Assembly: GCA_030734395.1 (NCBI GenBank)
Contig: JAUZTG010000044.1
Location: forward strand, 1,178,001 to 1,242,000
DNA from: Sarocladium kiliense
Taxonomy: Eukaryota > Ascomycota > Sordariomycetes > Hypocreales > Sarocladiaceae
Direction: 5' to 3'
Length of the DNA stretch: 64,000 bases
In this document: positions 20,629 to 31,304 of the stretch, one piece after another
Layout: each line of letters opens with the position of its first letter
Numbering within the stretch: the first letter of the stretch is position 1
Notes under the pieces: model-generated
Database searches by the model: none
The model's input: only the letters and a program-made list of their open reading frames with translations
Told to the model about the DNA's origin: nothing
Position numbers and translations under genes: made by a program

Positions 20629-21642
20629 TCATCTGAACCACCAGTTGGCAGACCCATTGAGAGCACCTTGTGATTCCCAACTCCTGATCGAATGCCACCA
20701 GCCCTTGGGTATGAACAACGCGTCTCCCTTCTCGACTTTTGCCTCCCGCATTTCCTCAAGATCTACATCATCTCCCCAGACAGCATCCTCAAGCACTCGC
20801 CGTTCCAGGCCCTGCATCATGCCTTCAGCCGTCCGGATTCTGCTGGAACCCTGCTGGCGGATGCGGGCCTGAACCTCGAAGTATAGCATTTCCCCAGTTT
20901 TGGGTGGCAGCAGGCGGACCACTTTAGTTCCATGTAGCTGGCAGAAAAGATTTGGGTTGGGATCCCTGTGCAGAGGTGTGAACGTTGGCTCTGTGCCGAG
21001 CCAGATACTCGAGGCGTACACATCTCCTTTGCCAGCTTTGAGAACAAGCTCTGGTGGCTGAACGTCCGCCTGAAGAGGTGGAGGTAGATCTGAGAGTGAT
21101 GATTGCGCAATATAGACCTGAAGTAGCTGTGGCTTTTGGCTGTCTCTTTGCGAGTTGTTGAACTGGAGAGCTTGTGTGAGCAGCCGCAGTGGCGCATATA
21201 GTTGGAAGAATGTCTGCTGCCCATCTCTTTCGCCAATGATCGATTGCACCGTTCCAGCGAGGATCTGATCCTTGAACTCTCCGCTCTTCATTAACCAATC
21301 TCTGAACGACTCCATGATCTGCATGGAGTCTCCTTGGTGTGCCACCACCTCGAATGGGAACGGCCAATCCTCGTGCTCTGTGACGTGAGCCGTTAGCTGA
21401 GTACAGCCGCTTCCATCCTCCTGGAACCACCTGTTTAGAGCATTCAGGTGGTGTAGAGGACCTTCTGTTCCACGTGACACTAAGAGCGGTTTCTCGGGCT
21501 CAAGAGCTTGCTTGCGGAAGGTGTCGACACTGATGGCCGCGGAATGAGCTGAGTCGACCTGCTTTATGGTTGTTGATTGAAGCAGGCGTGAAGTGTGGAA
21601 GCGGCGTGTGATGGTGACGCCGAAGCGAGTGAACGCTTTCAT
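20629..21642 (-). CDS. JmjC/cupin-8 domain Fe(II)/2-oxoglutarate oxygenase, mitochondrial-type N-terminus
   Basis: Single exon, 337 residues. The iron triad is visible: His225 and Asp227 in PLHRDPNPNLF and His317 in IPKGWWHSIR, with Lys240 in the HGTKVVRL segment as a candidate 2-oxoglutarate ligand. The order is that of FIH/cupin-8-like hydroxylases rather than histone demethylases, and no PHD or Tudor domain is present. Residues 1-25 are Arg/Ser/Thr-rich without acids (ITRRFHTSRLLQS), like a mitochondrial presequence with an RxF-type cleavage region. It is divergent from the CK2 beta gene, 683 bp apart. The role is inferred as protein hydroxylation in mitochondria; the substrate is unknown. 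Confidence 0.82.
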   Translation of the reverse strand: MKAFTRFGVTITRRFHTSRLLQSTTIKQVDSAHSAAISVDTFRKQALEPEKPLLVSRGTEGPLHHLNALNRWFQEDGSGCTQLTAHVTEHEDWPFPFEVVAHQGDSMQIMESFRDWLMKSGEFKDQILAGTVQSIIGERDGQQTFFQLYAPLRLLTQALQFNNSQRDSQKPQLLQVYIAQSSLSDLPPPLQADVQPPELVLKAGKGDVYASSIWLGTEPTFTPLHRDPNPNLFCQLHGTKVVRLLPPKTGEMLYFEVQARIRQQGSSRIRTAEGMMQGLERRVLEDAVWGDDVDLEEMREAKVEKGDALFIPKGWWHSIRSWESQGALNGSANWWFR

Positions 21643-22325
21643 CTCTCCATCAATCTTTTCTTCAACGCAGCTATCAACTGTCGATGATGTTGAAGGTGAT
21701 ATTCGTGTGATGATCCTGGTCAGGTTAAGCTGTCATGAGCCTGAAGTGAGGTTATAGAGACGTTGTGTGCAGGGTAGGCGGTGGCCCCACAGCTTTCTCT
21801 CCCTGCGACGACGGATGGAGGGGGGAACGCAGACAACGACCCAACGAACCTCTCACCTTGCAAACCTCGCCTATCATCAACAACCAACACCACACACCAC
21901 CTCCCTCCCGATATCCCCCCCATTTCGCTCGTCCGCGATCCCGTACGGTGCTGTGCAGCTCGTGCATATCGTTCTCGACGACCTCAACCCCTCGATCCCC
22001 GCTGTTCCGCCTCTTCTTGGCACGGGCAGACTCTGGCGATACCCAACACACAGCCCCGCGTTCTCCCACAGCTTGCGCAATCAGCTTTTGATCTTCACCA
22101 TTGCCATGCTGCGCAGTCCGTGATCTTTATTGTCGCGCTTTTTTTCTTAGGAGAGCAATCGTCCATCAACACATATCTTGCGCCTGGCCCTTTTCTCCCA
22201 GCGCAGACACAGCTTCACGCCGATCGATCACCCCTCCATCGACCCCTCCAAACGACGGTGTAGATAGACCCTTATCCGGAATCTAGTCCTTCTCCCAAGA
22301 ACCACTTATCGACAAACCATACAAC
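21643..22325. other. Divergent promoter region, JmjC gene / CK2 beta gene
   Basis: Contains C/T-rich leader sequence before the CK2 beta ATG. Frames of 60-160 codons here are low-complexity Pro/Ser/Thr readings and are not supported. Confidence 0.55.
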
Positions 22326-23465
22326 ATGTCCACGTCTTCGGGCGTTCCCGAGTCGTGGATCTCGAGCTTCTGCGCGCTGCTCGGCCACGAATACTTCGCC
22401 GAGGTTTCCGAGGAGTTTATTGAAGATGACTTCAACCTGACGGGTTTGCAAACCCAGGTCGCGATGTACAAGGAGGCATTGGAGGTGAGGACGGAACACA
22501 CTTCTCTCTGTTATTATATACATGGTGCTGTCTTATCTGAATGATATGCTAACGGCAAATTCCAGATGATCCTAGACGTAGAACCAGAAGACGATGATGA
22601 TGACGAGGAAGAGGAGGAAGACGACGACGACAATGAGTCAGGGCTCGGCGAAGGTCAAGAACGCATAGCTGGACGATCAGGTGAGCGCAGACACCACAGC
22701 CGCATGGCTAGCGACCTTTCAGTCATCGAGTCCTCCGCCGAGATGCTCTACGGTCTCATCCACCAACGCTTCATCTGCTCAAGAGCCGGCATCCAACAGA
22801 TGTCCGAAAAGTACGAGCTCGGCCACTTCGGTTGCTGCCCACGCACCAACTGTGAACAAGCTCGCACCCTCCCCGTTGGCCTCTCCGATATCCCTGGCGA
22901 AGACACCGTCAAGCTCTTCTGCCCTTCCTGCCTCGACGTCTACGTGCCTCCCAATAGCCGCTTCCAGACTGTGGACGGCGCCTTCTTTGGTCGCACCTTC
23001 GGCTCCCTCTTCCTCCTCACCTTCCCCGACTACGATCTTACCAAGCGCGGTGCAGATGTTCTCTCCCACTCCAGTTCACGCGTCCCTGACGACGAACCCG
23101 TTGTCAACGGCATCTTCGCAAAGAACATTGCCCCTGGGCTCGGTAAGCCACGGATATACGAACCCAGAATTTATGGCTTCCGTGTATCTGAGCGCGCCAG
23201 GTCCGGACCTCGCATGCAATGGCTTCGTGACCGCCCGGCAGACATCACGGAACTCGACGAAGCTCGCCTCTATGCCCTTCAAGCCGGTGACTCAGAGGAT
23301 GAGGATGACGCAATGAACGGACGCGCTGCTGCCGTGCGAAGGCGGCCGCCCGGTCCCTCTCGCAGGCGCCGCCAACAGCGAAATAACGACACTGCGGCAG
23401 CTGGGGGTAACAACGGAAGCCCCATGGCACTGTCGGCTAATGGAGGTGCCGAGTCTGAGCTGTAG
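22326..23465 (+). CDS. CKB1: Casein kinase II regulatory subunit beta
   Basis: Exons 22326-22484 and 22566-23465 give 352 residues; the intron 22485-22565 (GTGAGG...TCCAG) joins ALE to MILDVEPE. The start ESWISSFCALLGHEYFAEV and the zinc-binding cysteines (CCPRTNC and FCPSC) are diagnostic of CK2 beta, as is GAFFGRTFGSLFLLTFP. Relative to animal CK2 beta (~215 residues) it has a long acidic run of Asp/Glu right after MILDVEPE and a C-terminal extension with an RRRPPGPSRRRRQQR cluster and a Gly/Asn/Ala tail. The acidic insert is why I assign CKB1 rather than CKB2. Family knowledge: a dimer of this subunit scaffolds the CK2 tetramer and sets substrate choice. Confidence 0.93.
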
Positions 23466-24022
23466 GAAGGCGTCATGCCGGCTGAATCGGACGGCTCCCC
23501 TGTCCTAGAGAGAAAGCACTTCAAGCCCGCACCGTGGCTCGCGCACGCTTCACAAAAATGATGACGACGAGCACAGGACATTCTCGCGCCTGTGGACTAT
23601 CCAATAAAGTTTCCACCCAAACAACGCATCCATAGCTTTACCTCCATTTCTTATGTTCCTTTTTCTCTGTTCTTTTGTTCTTTCTCATCGGGGGGGTTTG
23701 AACTTTAGGGAGTATCGGGGCCCAAAGGGAAGGCGAACGATGGGAAATGAAATATCCGGTTGAGCATCGGAGTATGTGCCCGTCTTTGGGTAGGAGGATT
23801 GCAGTGAGCGGCACGCAGTAGGGTTTTCATCTTATAGAGTAGGGCACATATCGAAACGGAGTAAAATCGATGAGCAAACAAAAGAACGGTGCACCGTCTC
23901 TTCCCTTTGGTGATCTTGTATGCAACTAGTCTTTTCATTTCGAGCCCTTGTTCTACTGCTATCTGAGGCTCCCAACACGCGAAACGCCCCCGATGCTATC
24001 TCCTCATCTGACCTCATGGTCC
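23466..24022. other. Convergent intergenic, CKB1 to PAN2
   Basis: Holds two 3' untranslated regions. A T-rich tract at about 23645-23690 may relate to CKB1 3' end formation. No gene seen. Confidence 0.5.
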
Positions 24023-27000
24023 TCAACGCGGACCCTTCCCCGGCGTCCAACTCGACGCTCCGGCCCCAAAGCCAATCCCTCCAGCCCTCGCCGGCGTCGT
24101 CGGTCTCTGGCCCCCAGCTCCATCCACCGGCGGCAACGGCGGCGTGTCCGTCCTGTGGTTCCCCTGCTCATCCCTCCTTGGCGGCTTGAAATTGACATCC
24201 CTACCTGCCCGATAAATATCCTGCAACATGGGCTCAAGAATCCCCGCATCTTCATACTCAAGGTATTTCCTATACAGCTTGAGCGCGGTGCGCGAGTCTT
24301 CGACTGAATCGTGGGTTTCCATCTGGATGTCTTCTTTGAGAAGGTACCATGCTAAGAAAGCGAGGGAGAGGCGGCGGAGACGGGATTTGAGGAAGAAGAG
24401 GTCAATGGTGTCAATCACTTGCGCCTTAGGTACATGGATGTTGATGACCCGGAAATCCTGCTTGAGACCATGACCGAGGAATTTACAGCCGAGATTCAGA
24501 AGGATCCAGAGCTTCTTATAGGCGACTTTCAGTGGCACAAGGCTATGACGGGTCAAGTGAGGGTCAAGATCCTCACGGGTGATACCCGAGTAAGAGGTTA
24601 GGAAATCGACGATAGGTTCGCGGATATTGATATAATCGTCGATAAATGGCACGCCCTCATCCTCGCCTTGGCCGCGGACGACTGATGTTCGGGCTAGAGC
24701 GTAGACGATGGGGCGGATCGTTTCGCGCTCGCCGTCAGAGTTCATCTCGATCTCTGGCTGGCGGACTGCAACGAATTCAGTATCAAGGGCAATGATCGTG
24801 TCAGGCCCTGGCTTCTCGGTGTCAGGGTTGAGTAGTCGGTAAGTCTGGTCGATCAAATCAGGTGTCGGACTAAGATATGGTCAGCAATCGGGTCGCGACA
24901 ACACTTGAGCTTTATCGCGGCAGGATGGACATACCTCAATTCACGGTAGAGCAGTGAAGTATCGAGATGCTTCTTCCACTCCGTGTCAAGTTTATTGTTC
25001 GCTTCCTTGACTTGAAAGGCCACGACAGATGGGATCTTCCACGAGCTGTTGAAGGTGAGAGCCTCTTCAGCACTCACAGAGCGGACAAGGAAGTCGTTAA
25101 AGAGGTGCCATTGGCTCTTCCCAGGGTCCTCTGGCTCAGCATGCGCGGCTTTTGTTATGTTAGCTGCCGTGTTCGACGGGGCGAGGCTCTCAGCACTTAC
25201 TATTAATCATCGCAACAAGGTGAGGTTTCTGAGTCTGGCCGCCCTCGATATTGATCGCCATGCCCACGAGTGAGTACACGGTAATGTCGTGGATGCCTCT
25301 CTGCAAATGGAGCTTCAGATCCTCGCCTTCGTAGCAGAAGAACTGGCCCTGCTCCACAATGATCCCGATCTCCTCTGGCAGCCATCCTGGTGTGGCCCAG
25401 AGCGCACGGTGTTCGGGGCTGTTGATTGCGGTGTTCAGCATTAGTACCGCTGGGACACTCCGGATACTTTTGCGAGTGGCAATGGATTGGTAGCGCGAGC
25501 ATCTTCCACACCAGCCCTTGGAAGTTGTTTCTCTCTCGACGCTGCTCTTCAGTACTTGTGAAAAGCTTATACGTGGTGACTTTGTGTTTCGGTTTTGACT
25601 CTTTGGAAGATCAGTAAACGTGCTGTGTAAGGTTGTGTAGGGAGTAGCCTCACTAGGGATGGATAGAGCAGGTCATTAACAAACGTCGAACCCGGCCTGC
25701 TGTACTCGCTTCTACAATTCAAGCACCTAATAGAGCTAGTTGCGTCCGTCGAGAGTATCTATAGCTCTTGTTAGTGCCAATTTTAGGCTTGAGTACCACG
25801 ATGATGCCTACCTGATTCATTGCTGCAGAGTTCGGAACCATAGTGCTGTAGTCATGGGTGATCTTCTCCAGAATAAATCGTGTCAGTCCCTGCAACATGA
25901 CATTGAGGGAAGACCCATGTGGATCTTCTTCCAGGAGACCTAATTGACTGGCTGCTGAATGTTAGCCAGGAAAGACTCTCAGTCTCGGTTGGCATACCCT
26001 GCGGTTGGCTGCTCAGGGTTTTGAGCATGTTGGTAGCTTGGCAGATCAGACCCTCAGCTTTCTGGAGCATGTCGAAGAGGTACCCGAGCTCGCATAGAAG
26101 GCAGGTGTCGCTGACACAGGCTGTTGCAGCGTGCTGCAAGGCCACATTTCGTACCAAGGGCATAAAGTGCAAGAGTTGAAGCAAGGAGTTTGCGTAGGAA
26201 TTCGATATATGTATTTCCAAGCCAGAGTATCGGGTTTTGTTGTAGAATCTAGATATTGTGTCAGATGCATAAGAGAGGCCCGGCACGATGCGACTTACCC
26301 GAAATCGAAGTCGTCGACACCGAACTTACTGTACTTGATCTCCACATTTCGGTACATCATTGGAACGTCAGACTTCTTGCTCTCAAGCTCATGCTCACCA
26401 GTAGGGCTAGTGACATCTTCAGCATTATCGTCTGCTGAGTTCGCAGTAGATTTGGCAGATTCGCGTGCCTTCTCGCTGAGGAACTTCGGGGCCTTCAAGC
26501 CGGCATTGATGGAGCGGTTAGTGGCTCGAGTTTCTTCAACCTGGTTGCGTCGCGTTGAGCGGGTATTGCGACCGTATAGTCCGAATTCGGTGGCTTTCAG
26601 CCCATTGAGATGTTGGGAGTCGAGCTTTGGAGGTGGCGCACCAACGTCCGATAATAAGTCTGGCCATGCAGATGCCAGGACTTCACGGTAGTAAGGCAGG
26701 CCAACAGAGTTCAGGGGTCTGAGACATCGTCAGTGTCAAGGGACTGCGTGCTCGCAGAAAAAAGGAACTCACGTATCAGGAGTCCAATCAATGTGCTGGG
26801 GAGGATCCTCCGGTGTTGCAAACTCAACTGGCGTCGCGAGATCGACGAAGTGGAGTTTCGTAGGTGAGCCCCAAAGATGGATATAGCACTCTGCATCAGT
26901 AATAGCCAAGCCGTCTCCTGAGGGTGCGATCTCGAACATGCTGAGATAGCTCAAGACATTGGCCTGTCGGACGTTGCTCGTGTTTGGGTTCATCAGATCG

Positions 27001-28117
27001 ACAACGTGCATCTGCCCGCTACGTGACACAACGATACTAGTTGTCAGCATGCGAGGATGCATGCGAACGTAGGCCGCACCCGCGGGAAAGGGTATCGGGG
27101 GCATAGACGACATCTTCTTTATGTCGAAGACATTGAGAAATGGATCGAGGACGTAGTTCTGGCCCTGCCGGAGCGAGAAGCCACAAGTGACAATGAAATC
27201 ATGTTGGGCGTCCATGTCGTTGATTAGAGCCGAGTGCGCATTCCAGGTCTTGACCACGGCGAAGGTGACTGGGTCGAGCAGGTCCACCGTACCGCTGCTG
27301 GTTGCTGCGCAAATGTACCGCCCGCGCTTCATGATCGTATACTGATGTTCCGTGGGAACCTGCATATCACCGTTGTCAGTAGCTGTCTCTCTTTGAAGCC
27401 TGTGGTGCGTTGCAGGAATGGAGGCAGGTGTACCTTTTTGACAATCTCTCCCTTAGCGAGATCAATGACAAGCATTTGATCTTGCAAGCCAGCGGCAAGA
27501 ATCTCCTGAGTTCCCTTGGAGGTGAAGCTCATACATCTGAGGTCCTTCAGATCTTCGTTCCTAGAAGGGCAACTGATCAGTCCTCTTGGCCCAGATATAC
27601 AGCAATCGTCCAACAGACATACCTCAAGTGCCACATCGGTGGCCCCCTCCTATGTGCCATATGAATGTCCTTTGCGCCCAACGCTACAACGCCCTTATCA
27701 TTGATGAGGATTTGGCGGACTGGCCCATCGGAGGAGTGGTGAGCCTTGAAGGACGTGTATCTTTGAAGCTCTGTGCCGTAGAACGATGTCACGCGTCCCT
27801 GTCCTGGTTGTCAGAAGCTTTGTTCCTGTAATACTCTCCATATTCGGTCTCATACATAGTCATTGCCCGTCCACAGAAGCTCCTGACTGGTGTCGAAGGT
27901 CATCGTCGTGACGGGCGTTGGCATCGCGTGGACGCCCGGGGGCGGGAACGGAATCCGGGCAACCTGCACGGTACCGCCACTGTTAGCATTGGCTCATGCA
28001 GCGATCATAGGTCGTGCCACAGCGATCGCGCAGCGATTCTGGCAGAACGCAGCTGCGCGTCTCGCTGTCACCTGGGGTCCAGCTGCAAGCACCCACCTCA
28101 TCCCAGTCTCCGTCCAT
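24023..28117 (-). CDS. PAN2: PAN2, catalytic subunit of the PAN2-PAN3 deadenylase
   Basis: Twelve exons on the minus strand: 28117-28097, 27963-27856, 27798-27623, 27560-27434, 27359-26773, 26718-26299, 26248-25998, 25951-25812, 25758-25654, 25600-25201, 25148-24935 and 24869-24023, totalling 1131 residues, the usual size. All phases agree and introns are 46-133 bp. Domains in order: a WD40-type N-terminus (MDGDWDE, then FPPPG); the PAN3-binding linker; a UCH-like pseudo-protease (YYREVL, GLEIHISNSY, CRSEYSRPG, KGWCGRC); and a DEDD exonuclease with ALDTEF (about Asp879 and Glu881), GLKQDF and HDSVEDSRTALKLY. Family knowledge: it trims long poly(A) tails in cytoplasm. Least certain border: the acceptor at 25600, chosen because the earlier AG would leave a 31 bp intron out of phase. 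Confidence 0.95.
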
Positions 28118-28743
28118 TGTGACTGTCTGCGCATCCTCCAAAGGACCATAGCTTGCTTTCAAACGGCCGAAATAGCGGTCCCAAGGACGATGCGCGCCGT
28201 GAGCGCAGAGAGCGATTGGAGCGTTTTGTAGTAATCCGTTTCTGTCGCCAACCTACGCGTCGGTTGATGCTGTAAGGATGGCGGAGCGACATCATGGCGG
28301 GGCAAGTTCCGGCTGCCACAAGCTGATGTTTTTACCTACCCTGCACTCCAACGATGTGCTGGGAGTCATCGTACCACAAAGACCAGCAATTGGGAGAAGA
28401 TATTGGATAAGCATACTTTTAGCATAATCCCTTTGATAGAGCCGAGATTAGAGCTCAAGTATTCCTTTTAGGGTCCATACTTGTCGACGACAGTGATGGT
28501 GTGCAAAACTTGCAGAGGTAGTGAACGCCGCACTTCGCCTCAGGGTCTGATGATGCTCAAGGACAAAGTACTTGCGTTTGCAGATCACACGTACTGGCAC
28601 TGGGAGCAAACTCCTAGAAGGAATAATAAAGCAAGAATTTTTCCAATTTCCACTGAATAACGCCCATAGCCAGATTCTATAAGTCCATTGCCCATAACCC
28701 ATAATCCATTACCCTTGATCTATCATATTGTCCTTATGCTGCG
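28118..28743. other. Intergenic, methyltransferase 3' end to PAN2 promoter
   Basis: Short frames without domains. It includes the PAN2 promoter and leader; I see no clear TATA box. Confidence 0.45.
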
Positions 28744-29609
28744 TTATGGTATTTGGTATACTGTAAAGTCGATTGGTCGCGGCGTGTCGTCCATAATGTT
28801 AGGGTCTTCCACCCCATGCTCAAACATGACGGTCCATTTGGTGCCCGTCAACTCCCCGATTTCATCCCAGAGTTTCTGGAAACTTGACTCGTTATGCAGG
28901 AATGCTGCAGAGCGTGTATGTCCACGAGCACTGCCAGGCTTTCTGGTACCCATCTGTCTGCCGAAGACAAGGGCATTGGTAGTGCCTGGCTTGATGAAGG
29001 AGACGAGACGCTTTCCAATACCCAGTTGCTGAACTCTGTTGAAGAGGTGGAAAAAGCTGGATGCATGGATTATAGTGACCTTGCCTCGCAAAGCGTTGAG
29101 TCGAGTATCGTCAAAATCCAACATGTCCCCTGGTACAAAGGTGGCGTCGATCATTTCGCGATCCTTGAAGAGCGCATAGCCGAGGTCGAAGAACCTTGTT
29201 TCGAAGTCTGTGCCGTATAGCTGGCGACCAGGGATGCCCTCAGCACGTAACTGTCGGAGCAAGGGTGCCACACAGCATCCTACATCCAGCACAGCATCCC
29301 TCGAATTCCCTAGCCTCAACCTAAAGAGGGTCTGCTTGTAGCGGGAATCATGAGTGTCCAATAATCGGAGGAACTTCCAGCGACCGATGTATGGATATCT
29401 TGAGATGCCCCAAGCAACATCACGCTGACAAAAGAGTTAACGGGGGAGGATGAAGCCCTTTGAAAGTTGAGACTCACAATGACACGGATGTGATGATCGG
29501 TCTGATTTGGGGGAATGAAGCTGTATCGTTCAAGAAGGCGTTTTGTGGGATCGATGTCTGATGGAGGGTCCCGGAGGTATGCCCAGTCACGGGCCTCGAT
29601 GAGGTCCAT
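28744..29609 (-). CDS. SAM-dependent methyltransferase, AusD-like (secondary-metabolism type)
   Basis: Exons 29609-29478 and 29424-28744 give 270 residues; the intron 29477-29425 (GTGAGT...TGTCAG) restores HIRVIRDVAWGISRYPYIG. Motif I is VLDVGCCVAPLLRQL, followed by LYGTDFETRFFDLGYALF, then the TFVPGDMLDFDD and IHASSFFHLFN segments and GKRLVSFIKPG. This order matches, from memory, the small methyltransferases of fungal meroterpenoid clusters (AusD/AndK kind). No terpene cyclase, polyketide synthase or other cluster gene is visible nearby, so a biosynthetic role is inference only. It is a solitary gene upstream of PAN2 on the same strand. Confidence 0.8.
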
Positions 29610-31304
29610 CTCGAGATCTCAAGACCATCGTGGAAGTGCGAGCATCCGGGAAAGCAGGCGTCACGTACTTGACGAAGCCGGGGCCATGATGAAGTTGATG
29701 TTGGGTAAGATGATGGCGAAGGTAGAAGGTGCAGCAGAAGAAAGAGGAGAAAGAGGGAGGAGAGATCGAACGCGGAGAGGACAAAGAAAAGAGAGACACA
29801 GTGACACAGTGCTTCGTCTAACAAGCTGCATCGGACTTGCAGCGGAAGATGCGGGTTGGTGGGCTACTCGTACGGGCCAAGGCAAGGGCACGATACCAGG
29901 GAACGGATTGTGACGTTTTTGGACAAATTGCCCGAGAAAAGACTGGGACAAGGTTGCGACAGAGACGAAGGATGAGAGAGGGGGTGCCACCGAAGGAGCT
30001 CGGAGGACGAGGATGGACGGTTCAGCGCTTAAAGCAAACTTAATGCTACTATAACGACCGTGCCATGACCGTTGCGTGGACAGTGTGGCTAGACGCGATG
30101 CAGTGGTGACACGCTGGGACCAACTTGGGGATCGCAGCATATGCAGTTCATGTCAGCTCATTAATAGGAGCAGGTAAGCAGTACTTTCAACGTCTGACAT
30201 CGCCATTCATCCGGGCCTGTGCTTGCTTATCCATGCAGCTCAATCAATATCGGCTCTGTTTTCTGGAAGGCCCGCAGTGCAGTGAGTGGCCGACTTGGCG
30301 CAGCTTGGGCTACGGCACCCCGGCCTCCGCACCGCCGCTAAGAATGCAGTAACTGGTGGTAGAAGGACCTGGAAAGATGCGAGATACCCCTGAACAGGGC
30401 TGGATCACTGCTTGGAGACAGTTTAGCTACGAATGCCCATCGATAATTCGCGGGTGGCTGCGGCTAAGCGGGCAAATAGAAGGTGCAGCAATGAGTGGCA
30501 CATCGATGCCGTGGAGTCTGCGAAGTACGAGTACAGACAAAGCATAGCGGCCCTTGTTTGATGGCACGGGCGAACGGTAACATTACATATCAATCTGGCA
30601 GGACCTACAGTGGACTCGCCAATGCCAGGTAATGATCAGCGAGCAAGGATGGCGGAAGGGATGCGGCATCCCCGTCCATCCTTTTTTCGACATGACAGCT
30701 CAGCTCAGCTCAACGTGTGCCTGGTTGAGGGCGCCCGGGGGGAGGTGAGGCGCCACAGGGACTGCGGCTAGAATCCCAACGCTGACTCAGCCACTTCAGC
30801 TGACTAAGGATTCTTCCTCATTGTGCAACCACCACCGCTCATCAGATTTTTCCATCTCCGAGCCCACCGCGTCTTGCTGCCTCGTCCACCGGCCCCGAGT
30901 TCTTCCTCTTCCGTTGGAGTCGCGACGGCGGTATCGCATTTATTCATCTTCCGTGCCCATAAGCTCGCATCGTGTAAGTCGTCAATGCCTCCATGCACCC
31001 AATTCTGGGCAACTTGGAATTACCTACGTCGCGGGATTTTGCAATCGCCATCCCGCAATCATGGCGCTCTCAAATCCACTGAGTCGCGACTATTTTTCGC
31101 TGACAATGACTTCCTACTCCAGACGCGTCGGTGCGCTCTGCCCACCTGCATATCCCACGTTGCGACCAGCCTGATCGGCGGCTTGTTCAGTGGCACATTG
31201 TCTACCACGGGATTTCACCAGTCGAGGATACTTTTGGATGAGAGTTTAGGCATTGGAGAGATCGCATCCCTAGGGTTTGTTGACCCTCGACCAAGATCGA
31301 CACC
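29610..31304. other. 1.7 kb divergent promoter region
   Basis: Lies between the methyltransferase (minus) and the zinc-cluster regulator (plus). No recognisable gene. From about 30830 to 31300 the plus strand is C/T-rich with several upstream ATGs, as expected for the long leader of a regulatory gene. An AGCTC repeat (three units) is at about 30700-30714. Confidence 0.5.
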
